A stretch of DNA of 64,000 nucleotides from Ectopseudomonas oleovorans (GCF_003052605.1 NZ_QASO01000066.1:1-64000), one strand, 5' to 3'. Shown: positions 1 to 9,459, numbered from the stretch's first letter. The notes: a model not told the origin generated them from the sequence alone. Numbers and translations: made by a program.

Positions 1-1247
1 CCCGTGGTGCAGTGCATGGCCTGGATGTCGATCATCGTGAAGCTGTCGTCGATCGACACGCCGGAGCCCTTGTTCTTCGGCAGGTGGTGGTCCGGGTGGG
101 CCTGGCCGATGGTGAAGGTCTTCCACATGCTGCCCTTGCGGTCATACGACACGGTGCGCGGCACGGTGAAGGTCTGCGCATCCATGTAGTGCACGCGCTT
201 GGACAGTGGGTGGCTGCCGTCCACCGGCACCGATTCCACCTCGTAGACCTTGCGCAGCTGCCAGGTGATGTTGGGGAAACAGCCGCCCTGACCGCCGAAC
301 GCCACCACCTGGTAACCGTCGCTGTCCTTGTGCGTTTCGCTGTCCAGCGTCAGGTCGTTGTGGTTGTAGAACGGCATCAGCATGAAGCGGGTGCCCTTGT
401 AGCTCCACTGCATGTCGGAAATACGCCCGTTGTAGCCCTCGAAGTCCTCGATCATCAAGTCGGAGCCGAGGAAGGCATCGGTCACCTGGCCGGTGGCCAG
501 GCGCCGCACGCGGCGCTGGAAGCCCAGGTACAACCAGGAGTTGTCGCGCTTGAGGTCGTCCTCGGCGCGATGGATCAGCAGCTGGGTGTTGCGCACGTCA
601 TAGGGCTCCTGCGCCTTGACGTAGATGCCGCGGAACAGCTGCGACGGGTTGGGGGTGATCGCCGGCGTGGGCTCTTGGTTGACCCGGCGGGTGAAGTTGA
701 GGAAGTGGAAGTCGAACTTGATGGTGCGTTCCAGCTTGCCCGTGTTCATGTCGCGGAACTTCCAGTAGAACGGCGAGATGGCGGCGCTGTCGCCCCAGTT
801 GTAGCCGTACTTGTAGTTCCAGGCGAGCTTCTCGCCGGCGCGCGGGTCGTTCGCGTCCGGCTCCTGGGGGAACGGCCGGCCGGCCACGGCGCCACTGATC
901 TCGCCGGGCTTCGCGCCGAGTTTGACCGTGTCCATGTGCTGGCGGGTAGCCTCGACATAGTTGGGGTGCAGGTCGAAGGAGGTGGTGTCGCCGACCTTCA
1001 GCTCCACCCAACCTTTCTCGATAAAGCCGTAGAAGGCCGGGTCGAGAATCTCCTTGAACTGGGCGACGTTGCCCTTGTTGATGGTCATGCCGGCGCTCAG
1101 ACCGGCGAAGCTCGGCTTGTCGTTCTGGTAGGGGTAGAAGGACTGCTGGATCACCGCCTCGTCGGCGGCGTGCACGCCGCTGGTCGCGCCCAGCGTCAAC
1201 AGGGCCAGCGCCAGGGCGCGGCTCTGCCGGGATTTCTTGTTGTTCAT
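1..1247 (-). CDS. DUF1329 family periplasmic protein (3' end outside window)
   Basis: The frame opens at an ATG (1247-1245) preceded by a GAGGA-type ribosome binding site and runs off the window edge, so the C-terminus is missing. The first ~28 residues form a signal peptide ending near HAADEA. The body has features typical of DUF1329 proteins, such as an early YPYQNDKPSFAG stretch and a GGCFPN segment. DUF1329 proteins are exported and are commonly encoded beside DUF1302 proteins and RND permeases. It lies 19 bp downstream of the DUF1302 gene and is the last visible member of a four-gene minus-strand cluster. The molecular role is unknown; a part in envelope handling of hydrophobic compounds is inferred only from the cluster. 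Confidence 0.85.
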   Translation of the reverse strand, partial: MNNKKSRQSRALALALLTLGATSGVHAADEAVIQQSFYPYQNDKPSFAGLSAGMTINKGNVAQFKEILDPAFYGFIEKGWVELKVGDTTSFDLHPNYVEATRQHMDTVKLGAKPGEISGAVAGRPFPQEPDANDPRAGEKLAWNYKYGYNWGDSAAISPFYWKFRDMNTGKLERTIKFDFHFLNFTRRVNQEPTPAITPNPSQLFRGIYVKAQEPYDVRNTQLLIHRAEDDLKRDNSWLYLGFQRRVRRLATGQVTDAFLGSDLMIEDFEGYNGRISDMQWSYKGTRFMLMPFYNHNDLTLDSETHKDSDGYQVVAFGGQGGCFPNITWQLRKVYEVESVPVDGSHPLSKRVHYMDAQTFTVPRTVSYDRKGSMWKTFTIGQAHPDHHLPKNKGSGVSIDDSFTMIDIQAMHCTT

Positions 1248-1266
1248 GGCTATTCCTCGTGATTGA

Positions 1267-3165
1267 TCAGAAGCTGTAACGCAGGGTCAGTTGCAGTTCG
1301 TCTTCCTTCTGCGCCATGCCGATGGGGCCGGCGCGGAAGCGGCCCAGCGGCTCGTAGCCGCTCAGACCGGCGGTTACGCCCTCCGGCAGGCCAAAGCTGG
1401 TGAAGGGGTCCCAGGGGTTGCAGCTACGGCAGTCGTCGAACTCGCGAGCACCACGGCCGACCTTGAAGTTGGCGCCGGCGATGATCTTCAGGTTGTCGCT
1501 GAACAGGTACTGCACGCTCGGCGCGATGGCCGTGGCATGGGCCTTGAGGTCGTGGGCCACTAGCACCTGCGGGCTCAGCCGGTCGTTCATCCACCAGCCC
1601 TTGACCAGCAGGGTGCCGATCCAGTTCTGCTCCCAGTCCGGCATGCCGGCCTTGCCCAGTGGGCGATCCTCAAGCTGGTGCTCGCGGATGTGCTGGCCGA
1701 ACAACTGGCCGGAGAAGAGGAAGGCGCGGCCGGGGTTGAGGAAGGGGATGAAGATGTTCTTGTCCGCACCGATCACGTAACGGGTGACGTCGGACTCGGA
1801 GAACAGCCGTGATTGCAGGGTGTTGGCAAACTCCTCGCCCTCGGTGTGCGCGACTTCGACGCGGAACACCGTGTCGATCGCTTGCGAGTAGTAGTCCATC
1901 GAACCGCCGATCAGGTTGACCCGCGGGAAATGGATATCGAAGGCGATCAGGGCCGGCCATACCGCGGTTTCACCGGTGAAGGGGTTCTGCGCCGGGATGC
2001 CGCCACGCAGCGAGGGCAGTTGCGAGCGGTAGGTCAGGGCGTTCAGCGAGAAGCCGAAATCGCCATAGACGCCTTCCAGCTTGATGCCGAACTGGCTGTT
2101 GGACAGGCTCCAGGACGGCATGTGCGCCTTGCGGATACCGATCTGGCCGGGGCCGAAGTCGGTGGCGATGTTGCCGCCGGCGAAGTTGGCCACGGTGCTG
2201 CCGTTTTCCCACAGGTTGTTCATGCCGCGGAAGAAACAGCCGGCATCCAGGGCCGAGTTCGGCGTGCCGCACTGGCCGAGGTTGTGCGGGCGGAACTTGT
2301 CGAAGTTCCACACGAACGACAGGTTGAGGTCGTCGAACACCTCGTTGGCGCCCATGCGCCAGTCGGCCTTGGCGATCCACATCGGGATGCGGATGTCCTC
2401 CAGTTCGTCGTAGATGTTGTTGCGCGAGAAGTCGATCGGGTTGATCACGTCGAGCACGCGGAACAGGTCGGTGCGGCCCCAGATCACCTGCTGCTTGCCC
2501 AGGCGCCAGCTCAGGATGTCGCCGTTGGGCAGCTCGTTGTCGAAGTCGACGTAGAGCTCGCGGATGAAGTCCAGGCGTTCGTTGAACTCGGGGTAGCGCA
2601 GGTCGTTGCTGCTGTAGTCGAGGTAGTCGTCGATGCAGCCGCGGCTGTCCTTGTCGCAGGGCCGTACCGGCACGCCGAAGGCCGCGCCGCCACGGGTTTT
2701 GTGCAGGTTTTCGCCGAGCACGATCATCCCCTCGTTGGGGTTGCGCGCGTCGTTGACGCCAAAGAAGGTGCCTGGCGGACGCATGCCGCCGCCGTGCGGC
2801 ACAGTCGAGCCCGCGCCGGCGATGTTGTTCTCCAGGTTGACCGCGCCGCCCGCGCCACTGCCGTACTCGCTGCTGTTGAGGTCGTAGACCCCGTCGTAGG
2901 TAGCGCGGAATGTGCCGTGGAAGGCCACGTTGTTGAAGTTCAGCTGGCCCAGGGTGCCGAATTTCTTGTCCGCGTTGACCTGCACGGTGTTGCGGAATTT
3001 CGACAATCCGGCGCTATCGCGAACGAAGGTGGCATTCTCGTAGAAACCGGTGAACTGCATTTCTTCCTCGGCCATGACCGAAGTCAGTGGCGTCAGAGCA
3101 AGGCTTGAGCCGCCCAGCAGGGCCAGACTCCAGTGTCGCAGGCCCATTTTTGTTGTTGTCGGCAT
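1267..3165 (-). CDS. DUF1302 domain-containing outer-membrane-type protein
   Basis: This 632-residue protein starts at an ATG with a GAGGA ribosome binding site. It has an N-terminal signal peptide (about residues 1-32, ending VMAEEE) and ends in LTLRYSF, the aromatic C-terminus expected of an outer-membrane beta-barrel. The body is rich in alternating polar/aromatic strands with motifs such as GKQQVIWGRTDLFRVLDVINP, characteristic of DUF1302 proteins. The family is of unproven function, though members are often found with DUF1329 and RND permease genes in loci for steroid, solvent or other hydrophobic-substrate metabolism. It sits between the RND gene and the DUF1329 gene in the same orientation, probably as one operon. 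A channel for hydrophobic compounds is an inference. Confidence 0.85.
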   Translation of the reverse strand: MPTTTKMGLRHWSLALLGGSSLALTPLTSVMAEEEMQFTGFYENATFVRDSAGLSKFRNTVQVNADKKFGTLGQLNFNNVAFHGTFRATYDGVYDLNSSEYGSGAGGAVNLENNIAGAGSTVPHGGGMRPPGTFFGVNDARNPNEGMIVLGENLHKTRGGAAFGVPVRPCDKDSRGCIDDYLDYSSNDLRYPEFNERLDFIRELYVDFDNELPNGDILSWRLGKQQVIWGRTDLFRVLDVINPIDFSRNNIYDELEDIRIPMWIAKADWRMGANEVFDDLNLSFVWNFDKFRPHNLGQCGTPNSALDAGCFFRGMNNLWENGSTVANFAGGNIATDFGPGQIGIRKAHMPSWSLSNSQFGIKLEGVYGDFGFSLNALTYRSQLPSLRGGIPAQNPFTGETAVWPALIAFDIHFPRVNLIGGSMDYYSQAIDTVFRVEVAHTEGEEFANTLQSRLFSESDVTRYVIGADKNIFIPFLNPGRAFLFSGQLFGQHIREHQLEDRPLGKAGMPDWEQNWIGTLLVKGWWMNDRLSPQVLVAHDLKAHATAIAPSVQYLFSDNLKIIAGANFKVGRGAREFDDCRSCNPWDPFTSFGLPEGVTAGLSGYEPLGRFRAGPIGMAQKEDELQLTLRYSF

Positions 3166-3206
3166 GACAGGTCCTCGTGCGGTTTAAGTGTGGGAAGGCA
3201 TCCGGT

Positions 3207-5675
3207 TCAGGCCGGATGGCGTTCCCCTTGCGGCAGCCCGCCGGTCGCCACGCTGGGCGCGACCGGCAGGGATTCGGCAGAGGCGGGCACGGCAGCGTCG
3301 GCGTGCAGAATGCCGTCTGCGTCGGCATAGGCCCCGGTGATGAACTTCGGTTTGAACACCAGCACCCAGGCGGGTACCAGCAACATGGCGGCGATGGCGT
3401 TGATGACGATCATCACGCACAGCAGCAGGGCGGCATCGGACTGGAAACGCAGGTCCGAGAGGATCACCCACATGATGATCCCGGCCATCAGGGTCAGTGC
3501 GGTGAAGCTGATGGCCATGCCGGTGGTGGCGATGGCCTGGCGCACCGCGTCGGTGAGACGGCCAAACTTGACCATTTCCTCGCGGATGCGATCCATCATG
3601 TAGATTGAGTAGTCGATGCCCACGCCAATGCCGACGGCGATCACCGGCACCGTGTTGATGTCGATACCCATGCCGGCCAGGCCCATATAGGCGTAGGTCA
3701 GCGCGGTGGCGAAGGCCATCGCCAGGAGCATCATCAAGCCGGCATGCCAGGAGGTGTAGAACAGCATGACGAAGACGAAGATCAGCAGGAACACCAGCGG
3801 CAGCACCACCAGGTTGGTCTCGAATGCCGACTCGTTCATCGCCGCGGCCACGCCGAGGGTACCGCCAGCCAGGCGGATGCTCAGCCCCGGCACTGCATCG
3901 CCGTGCTGCTCGATCCACTGCTTGGCCATGTGGATGGCGCGGCGGATGGTTTCGCCCTGACGATCCTTGTAATAGAACACCAGGTTGGCGACGCGGTCGT
4001 CGGTGTCGGTGTACTCGTTGAGCGCCCCGGGGATCGGGCTGGAGGCCATGTAGGTGAACATCAGCCCGCCGACGTAATTGGCGTCGTGGGGAATCTGCAG
4101 CCAGCGCGGATCGTCGTTGTGCATCAGCCGGTTGACCTGGGTGATCAGGTCCGGCAAGCCCTTGCTGCCGCCGACCGAGGGGTCGCTGAGCATGTGGTTT
4201 TGCAGCGATTGCAGGGCGCGCAGCACCTCGGGTTTCTTGATTCCGCCTTTCTCGGCATGCTCGGCGACGATGTACAGCTCTTCCGAGCCGGGGAAGCGCT
4301 GGTTGATCTCCTTGGACGAGACGTTGTAGTCGTGTTCCGGGTAGAGGATCGGCGAACCGGGCTCGGAGTCGCCGATGCGCACCTGGGAGGAGACCCACAG
4401 GCTGGCGAGGATGGCCAGCGCGGCCAGGCCCAGCGCCTTGCGCGCGGCGCTCGGGTTGGCCACCGTCCGCGCACAGATCGCGCCGATGTGGCGCAGCGCG
4501 GTCTCGCGCATCTCCGGGTTCTTCGGCTTGGGCAGGATCGACAGCAGCAGCGGCACGCCGATCAGCACGCTGAAGATCACCGTGGTCGCCCACAGCGAGG
4601 CATAGATGCCCAGCTTGGTGTTCAGGGCGATTGAGCCGATGGCGATCAGCAGCAGGCCGATGGCGTCCGAGACAATGCCCAGGGTGCCGGGGCGGAACAG
4701 GCTGTCGAAGGTGGCGCGCGCGGCCAGCGGGCCGTCGCCGAGCAGTTTGACCTCGGCGTAATAGCGTTCGACCAGTTGCACTCCGTGGCTCATGGCCCGG
4801 GCGGCGATCAGGAAGGGAATCACCAGGCCCAACGGGTCGAGGTTGTAGCCCAGCAGGCTGATGATGCCGAGGCCCCAGATGGTCGATATCATTACCCCGC
4901 CGAGTGGGATCAGCACGCCATAGGCCTTGCGGAAATGCATCACCAGCAGCGCCAGCATGATCAGCACGGTGCAGATGAAGATCTGCAAAATCTGGCTCAT
5001 GTAGGTGTAGGCCCAGCCCACCAGCACCGGCTGGCCGGTGGCGTAGAGGGTCACCCCGTCGATCTTCTCGGCATCGCGCAGCGCCTGGATCTGCGCGAAG
5101 GTTTTGGCGTAGTCGAGCTGGCCCTCGATCAGTTGCGCCTTGACCAGCGCCACTTGCAGGTCCGGCGACACCAATGGGCCATAGACCCGCGGGTTGGCCA
5201 CCACGTCGGCTTTCATCGCGTCCAACTGCGCGGCGGAGAGCTGGCCAAACTCGGGTTGGTAGTAAGGCTCGGAGTTGATGCTGCCGACCTCGGTCAGCCA
5301 GACCTTGCGCGAGTTGCGGTGGGTCAGGCTGCTGACCAGGTTGTGGTTGACTCCGGGTAGGCTGTCCACCGCCTGGGTGACCCGATCGATCAAGGCCAGG
5401 CGCTCGTTGCTGAACAGGTCGCCTTTGTCGAAGGCCACGCCGATGACCAGCACGTTGGCGCCGCCGAAGCTGTCCTTGATGCTGTTGTGCAGCTGGATGT
5501 ACGGGTGTTCCTGCGGCAGCAGATCGGAGAAGTCGGTGTAGACCTTCAGCCCGGGAATGCGCAGGGCGAAGAACAGGGTCAGCACCGCGATGATCGCCAG
5601 CACGGTGCGCGGGTGGTCGAACAGCCAGACCTTGGCCTGAGCCAACTTATGGCTAAACGGATGCAGTATCGGCAT
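3207..5675 (-). CDS. RND-superfamily (MMPL-type) permease
   Basis: The 822-residue protein has the two-fold repeat architecture of RND/MMPL transporters. One membrane helix lies near residues 22-38, a periplasmic loop follows, then a five-helix bundle at about 225-385, a second lone helix near 415-430, another large loop, and a second helix bundle at about 640-785. The GIGVGIDYSIYMMDRIRE stretch near residue 690 carries the conserved Asp-Tyr pair of the fourth helix of MMPL-type proteins, expected to relay protons. The C-terminal ~35 residues are Ala/Pro-rich and probably disordered. It is encoded 11 bp after the YCF48-like lipoprotein gene and before the DUF1302 gene. The substrate cannot be read from the sequence. 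Confidence 0.85.
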   Translation of the reverse strand: MPILHPFSHKLAQAKVWLFDHPRTVLAIIAVLTLFFALRIPGLKVYTDFSDLLPQEHPYIQLHNSIKDSFGGANVLVIGVAFDKGDLFSNERLALIDRVTQAVDSLPGVNHNLVSSLTHRNSRKVWLTEVGSINSEPYYQPEFGQLSAAQLDAMKADVVANPRVYGPLVSPDLQVALVKAQLIEGQLDYAKTFAQIQALRDAEKIDGVTLYATGQPVLVGWAYTYMSQILQIFICTVLIMLALLVMHFRKAYGVLIPLGGVMISTIWGLGIISLLGYNLDPLGLVIPFLIAARAMSHGVQLVERYYAEVKLLGDGPLAARATFDSLFRPGTLGIVSDAIGLLLIAIGSIALNTKLGIYASLWATTVIFSVLIGVPLLLSILPKPKNPEMRETALRHIGAICARTVANPSAARKALGLAALAILASLWVSSQVRIGDSEPGSPILYPEHDYNVSSKEINQRFPGSEELYIVAEHAEKGGIKKPEVLRALQSLQNHMLSDPSVGGSKGLPDLITQVNRLMHNDDPRWLQIPHDANYVGGLMFTYMASSPIPGALNEYTDTDDRVANLVFYYKDRQGETIRRAIHMAKQWIEQHGDAVPGLSIRLAGGTLGVAAAMNESAFETNLVVLPLVFLLIFVFVMLFYTSWHAGLMMLLAMAFATALTYAYMGLAGMGIDINTVPVIAVGIGVGIDYSIYMMDRIREEMVKFGRLTDAVRQAIATTGMAISFTALTLMAGIIMWVILSDLRFQSDAALLLCVMIVINAIAAMLLVPAWVLVFKPKFITGAYADADGILHADAAVPASAESLPVAPSVATGGLPQGERHPA

Positions 5676-5686
5676 GGTGACGGGTC

Positions 5687-6709
5687 TCAGTCGGTCGTGG
5701 TGGCAACGGCGGGCGTAGCGCTGGGCGCAGTGTCGAGGGTCAGCAGCAGGCCGCGGCCGCCGGCAACGATCAGGCGTTGCGCGCTATCCGCGGTGATGGC
5801 GCGCAAGTAGACCGGCGCATCGGGCGTCGGCAGCGTTTGCCACTGTTCACCGGCCAGTTGCAGCACGCTGCTGTGGTCGCCGACGGCGAACAGGCCGTTG
5901 TCGCTCGCTAGAAAGCCGAAGATCGGCGCGCTGCTCGGCGTGCTCTGGCGTTGCCAGCTCTGCCCGGCATCCGTGGTGTGGTAGATGAAGCCGTTGAGGC
6001 CACCGACCCAGCCCTCCTCGAGGCTGCGGAAGTAGCTGGCGTGCGGGTAGAACTCGTCCGGCAGGGTGCCGGCCAGCTGCCAATTGGCGCCGCCGTCCTG
6101 GCTGGCGAAGAGCATGCCGAACTCAGCCACGGCCACCGCATGATCGCGGTCGATGAACTGCAGGTTGGTCAGCATGGCGTCTTCGTCGAGGCTGGTTTCC
6201 TGCCAGTTGGCCCCCAGGTCAGTGCTGCCGAGCAACGTGCTTAGGCCGCCGGCGACCCACCAGGCTCCGCTTGGCGAACAGGCCGCCGTTAGCATCTGCT
6301 CTTGGGTCGGCAACTGGATCTCGCGCCAGCTCTTGCCCTGATCGTGGCTATGCCACAGATAGTTGTCGAAACTGAGCGCGATGAAGCTGCCATCGGCGCA
6401 GGCATCCAGATCAATCAGGCTGCGACCATTTGCGATGATCTGACGCGACCAGTTCTTGCCCTGATCGAGACTGCTCAACAGCACGCCATTGTTACCGGCC
6501 AGCAGAGTGACGCCTGGTGTACTGGCCATGGCCTGGTAAAAATCGGTGCGCTGAACGGCCTTGGAGCTGCTGGCCTCTACGCCAGAGAGATTTAGCTGCG
6601 CTTCGCAACCAACCAAGAAAGCAGGTAGGAGTATTGCGCTAAGCAAACAGGGTGCACGGCGGTAGGCACTCAACGGCCAACGGCCATCGAGAGAGTTTCG
6701 CGTTTTCAT
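5687..6709 (-). CDS. YCF48/BNR-repeat lipoprotein
   Basis: The 340-residue product begins at ATG 6709 (a GTG one codon upstream is also possible). A basic, hydrophobic N-terminus ends in LVGC, a lipobox predicting a lipid-anchored protein with mature Cys near residue 35. The rest contains repeated Asp-box/BNR elements such as SLDQGKNWSR, SHDQGKSWRE, STDLGANWQE, SQDGGANWQL and TTDAGQSWQR, spaced 40-50 residues apart, which fold as a beta-propeller of the YCF48/HCF136 type. In bacteria such proteins often accompany the RND/DUF1302/DUF1329 genes found immediately downstream here, so it is probably an envelope partner of the permease. It is the first gene of the cluster; its promoter should lie in the AT-richer region 6710-6900. 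Confidence 0.8.
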   Translation of the reverse strand: MKTRNSLDGRWPLSAYRRAPCLLSAILLPAFLVGCEAQLNLSGVEASSSKAVQRTDFYQAMASTPGVTLLAGNNGVLLSSLDQGKNWSRQIIANGRSLIDLDACADGSFIALSFDNYLWHSHDQGKSWREIQLPTQEQMLTAACSPSGAWWVAGGLSTLLGSTDLGANWQETSLDEDAMLTNLQFIDRDHAVAVAEFGMLFASQDGGANWQLAGTLPDEFYPHASYFRSLEEGWVGGLNGFIYHTTDAGQSWQRQSTPSSAPIFGFLASDNGLFAVGDHSSVLQLAGEQWQTLPTPDAPVYLRAITADSAQRLIVAGGRGLLLTLDTAPSATPAVATTTD

Positions 6710-7074
6710 CACGTCTCACCACTTGTGATTGTTGTTGTCTTGAAGCGGTTGATGACGCTAAAGCAACGCCTGTGCCAGCAGTTAATCTGCGGCTTTAATC
6801 ACGATATAAACCGTTGATATATATTGATTTTTATTGCCTCACCGATACTCCACCGAAGGGCTCGCACCTCAGTTCGTAGGCGGTAGAGTTGAGCAAATAA
6901 TCAAACCGATGAAAGGGTTGTCCATTTGGTGAAGTACAGACGCAAGGATCCGCCAGCGAATGGATTTTGAAGGGCCCCAGGTCAGCCATGGCATGCGCTC
7001 AATGGCCAGCACTGCTCCCAACGGACACGGCTGGGATCCTGAACAGCCATCCGATTCAAAAAACCTCAGCCCTA
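6710..7074. other. Intergenic junction between RND-type cluster and broken pca locus
   Basis: No gene is supported here. The part near 6790-6840 is clearly more AT-rich than its neighbours (for example around ATATAAACCGTTGATATATA) and probably holds the promoter of the YCF48-RND-DUF1302-DUF1329 cluster, although no confident -35/-10 pair stands out. The stretch 6950-7074 joins directly to the truncated pcaH reading frame. I saw no inverted repeats, transposase remnant or target duplication marking the recombination point. Confidence 0.6.
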
Positions 7075-7494
7075 CATAACCGCAATGACATCACCACCAA
7101 GCAAAGCACGGCCGACACCACCGAAGTTGGGATCGAGCGGCGCCAGATAGCGGTCGTTCTTGTGCCGGTAGCGGCCACCGGCGTTGGCCTGCCACATTTC
7201 CACCAGGGTGTGCGGGATCGGCTTGCCGTACTGATCCATCACCCGCCCGGAAACGATGATGCGCTCGCCGATGGGCAGGCCACCGTTGTTGAAGTTGAGC
7301 AGCAGGTCGTTGTCGTGCTCACCACGCTTGAGGTGCGAGAAGTCCGGGCCGGTGGTTTCGGAAATCGACTGCGGGATGCTTACCAACGCCTGACGCGGCG
7401 AGCGGGCGATGGAGGTCTTGTAATCGGGCGTCAGGGCTTTGGGGTGCCAGTTGCGGTCACGAATGACGAAACGGCGATTGTCCTCGGCAGGCAT
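7075..7494 (-). pseudogene. pcaH: Truncated pcaH (protocatechuate 3,4-dioxygenase beta subunit)
   Basis: The frame starts at ATG 7494 behind an AGGAG site with [20 protein letters not shown], then continues through the conserved [33 protein letters not shown] and [13 protein letters not shown] stretches of PcaH. Recognisable homology stops at about nt 7108, after roughly 129 residues; eleven unrelated residues ([11 protein letters not shown]) precede a stop. Full PcaH proteins have about 235-240 residues, and the C-terminal half holds the Tyr and His ligands of the catalytic iron. All of these are missing, as is the alpha-subunit gene pcaG that normally follows. The product cannot be a working dioxygenase. 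Its regulator pcaQ lies intact just upstream. Confidence 0.9.
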
Positions 7495-7598
7495 GGTGCG
7501 CTCCTGTTGTGAGTATTGTGGAGTCGACCTGGGATCAGGCTGAAACACAGTTTCCGACAAAGCAGACGCGGGGAATATTGAAAAGACGCCGCCTATCC

Positions 7599-7614
7599 AT
7601 AACCAAATGGTTAT
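7599..7614 (-). promoter_or_regulatory. Probable PcaQ operator
   Basis: A perfect dyad, ATAACC-N4-GGTTAT, lies in the pcaQ-pcaH gap and overlaps the last base position of the pcaQ stop codon. The PcaQ binding motif described for other proteobacteria is ATAACC-N4-GGTTAA, so this fits on sequence and position. It would control the promoter of the now truncated pcaH. Confidence 0.6.
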
Positions 7615-8543
7615 TAAAAAAGCCCTTCGCGGTAGGCTTCGGCCACCTCACGCAGCGCCGCGCAGAATTGCTCGGCGGCCAGCGGCAGGGCCAGCGCGCT
7701 GTTGCGGCAGATACCCACCGAGCCACCCGGTTCCTGCACACCCAACTGCAGCTCGACCAGCTCGCCACGCTGTACGTCCAGGCACACCGCGTCCTGCGGC
7801 GCCACCCACAGCGCATCGCCGGACAGCACGTAGCGCCGACTCAGCGCCGGCGACAGGGTTTCCAGGCGCTGCCGCGAGGGCGTCACCCCGCACTGCACGA
7901 ACAGGCTGTCGGCATGCTTGCGGATGGTGGTACCTGCCGTCGGCAGCACCAGCGGGTAATCGCCAAGCTGTCCCAGCGCGGCGGCGCCGGCGGCCAGTAG
8001 CGGGTGACCGGGGCGCACCACCAGGCTCATCGACTCGCTGTACAGGTGCTCGAAGGTCAGGCCCTGGATGTCCGGGCTGTCGGTCATGCGCCCGACCACC
8101 AGGTCCAGCTCGCCAACGCGCAACTGACCAAGCAGGTAGGCGCCCGGCCCGGTAGCAACACTGACCACCAGCGCCGAGTGGCGCTGATGCAGGCGCCGCA
8201 CCACCTCGGGAATCAGCAGGCTCTCGACGGTAGAGAGCACGCCCACGCGCACCTGCCCAGCCTCGTGCTCGCCTTCGCGCAGGCTATTCACGCCATCCCG
8301 CAGCGCCTGCACGCAGGGGTCGGCGTAACGCATGAAGGCCACCCCAGCAGCGGTCAGACTCACCCCGTTCCTGCCCCGCTCGAACAGGCTGGCCTCGAGG
8401 ATCTCCTCCAGCTCCTTGAGCGTCTTGGAGATCGCCGGCTGGCTGACCGCAAGGGCATCGGCTGCCTTGGCGAAACTGCGCTGGCGGGCGATCTCGAGAA
8501 AGCACAGCAGGTGACGGAATTTGATACGGGTGTCGATGTTCAT
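7614..8543 (-). CDS. pcaQ: LysR-type regulator PcaQ
   Basis: The 309-residue protein starts at ATG 8543 ([20 protein letters not shown]). Residues ~5-65 form the winged helix-turn-helix of LysR regulators ([23 protein letters not shown]), followed by a periplasmic-binding-protein-like effector domain. The sequence resembles PcaQ, activator of protocatechuate catabolism genes, and its position directly upstream of pcaH on the same strand matches pcaQ-pcaH-pcaG of other Pseudomonas. The frame is intact although its target operon is broken, which suggests either recent loss of pcaHG or another target. It is divergent from the TauE/SafE gene. Confidence 0.85.
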   Translation of the reverse strand: MNIDTRIKFRHLLCFLEIARQRSFAKAADALAVSQPAISKTLKELEEILEASLFERGRNGVSLTAAGVAFMRYADPCVQALRDGVNSLREGEHEAGQVRVGVLSTVESLLIPEVVRRLHQRHSALVVSVATGPGAYLLGQLRVGELDLVVGRMTDSPDIQGLTFEHLYSESMSLVVRPGHPLLAAGAAALGQLGDYPLVLPTAGTTIRKHADSLFVQCGVTPSRQRLETLSPALSRRYVLSGDALWVAPQDAVCLDVQRGELVELQLGVQEPGGSVGICRNSALALPLAAEQFCAALREVAEAYREGLF

Positions 8544-8688
8544 CGCGGGTACCGAATACAGGTGCTGCGATGATGCCGCAAAGCATAGGCCTGGCACAGA
8601 CGACAATTGGCAGGTTCGTCACTTTAGTCGCACTTGGCTGACCGTTGGGTCAGCTCTATGCTGCACCTTTTTTGTGCGAGCCTGCCCG

Positions 8689-9459
8689 ATGTCCCTGCCT
8701 GATCTGCTGCTGTTGGCCCTCGCCGGTTTCGCCGCTGGGGGCATGAATGCCCTGGCTGGCGGCGGTACCTTCTTTTCCTTCCCCGCCCTGCTCGCCGCCG
8801 GCCTGCCGCCGGTGACGGCCAACGCCACCAACGCCGTGGCATTGTGGCCGGCCAGCCTGGCTGGTGCCTGGGCAGCGCGCGCCTCGTTGCGGCCGCTGGG
8901 TCGTTATCTGCTTCCACTGCTGCTGGCCGGCCTGGCCGGCGGCCTGCTCGGCGGTCTGTTGCTGCTGGCAGGCGGCGACGATGTGTTCCGCGTGCTGATC
9001 CCGTGGCTGTTGCTGGCCGCCACCGCGCTGTTCGCCGCCAGCCCCTGGCTGGGGCGCGCTCTGGCCGCGCGGCGCAAGGCCGCCGGGCATCCGCCGCACA
9101 CGCCGTTGTCGCTGGGTGCACACATCGGCGTGTCGATCTACGGCGGCTACTTCGGCGCCGGTATGGGCATCCTGCAGCTGGCCGCGTTTTCCATCGAAGG
9201 CCACCCGCTGGCCCGCGCCAACGCACTGAAAAACCTGATCTCGGCAGTGATCTACAGCATCGCCACGCTGACCTTCGTGATCGCCGGCCGGGTCAGCTGG
9301 TACGAGCTAGCGATCCTGCTCACCGGTGCCACCATCGGCGGTTATGCCGGTGGTGCACTGGGCGAGAAGCTGCCGCCGGCACTGCTGCGCAGCTTCGTCA
9401 TCCTGGTCGGCAGCACGATGACCCTGTACTACTTCTGGAGCACCTACTTCTCCGCGTAA
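8689..9459 (+). CDS. TauE/SafE family sulfite/anion exporter
   Basis: The ATG at 8689 gives a 256-residue polytopic membrane protein; upstream in-frame starts would add non-hydrophobic sequence and overlap the pcaQ promoter. Two internally similar halves are visible, each opening with a glycine-rich membrane segment (AGFAAGGMNALAGGGTFFSFPAL near residue 12; IYGGYFGAGMGILQL near 152), the hallmark of the TauE/SafE (former DUF81) family. About eight helices are expected. Members export sulfite, sulfoacetate or related anions, or act as permeases of unknown substrate; the substrate here is unassigned. It is a single gene divergent from pcaQ. Confidence 0.85.
   Translation: MSLPDLLLLALAGFAAGGMNALAGGGTFFSFPALLAAGLPPVTANATNAVALWPASLAGAWAARASLRPLGRYLLPLLLAGLAGGLLGGLLLLAGGDDVFRVLIPWLLLAATALFAASPWLGRALAARRKAAGHPPHTPLSLGAHIGVSIYGGYFGAGMGILQLAAFSIEGHPLARANALKNLISAVIYSIATLTFVIAGRVSWYELAILLTGATIGGYAGGALGEKLPPALLRSFVILVGSTMTLYYFWSTYFSA

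Noticed and set aside
12..1262. Long plus-strand open frame antisense to the DUF1329 gene
   Set aside because: It is Val/Ala/Gly/Arg-rich with no recognisable domain, and the minus strand encodes a clear exported protein with signal peptide and ribosome binding site. High GC content leaves long antisense frames open.
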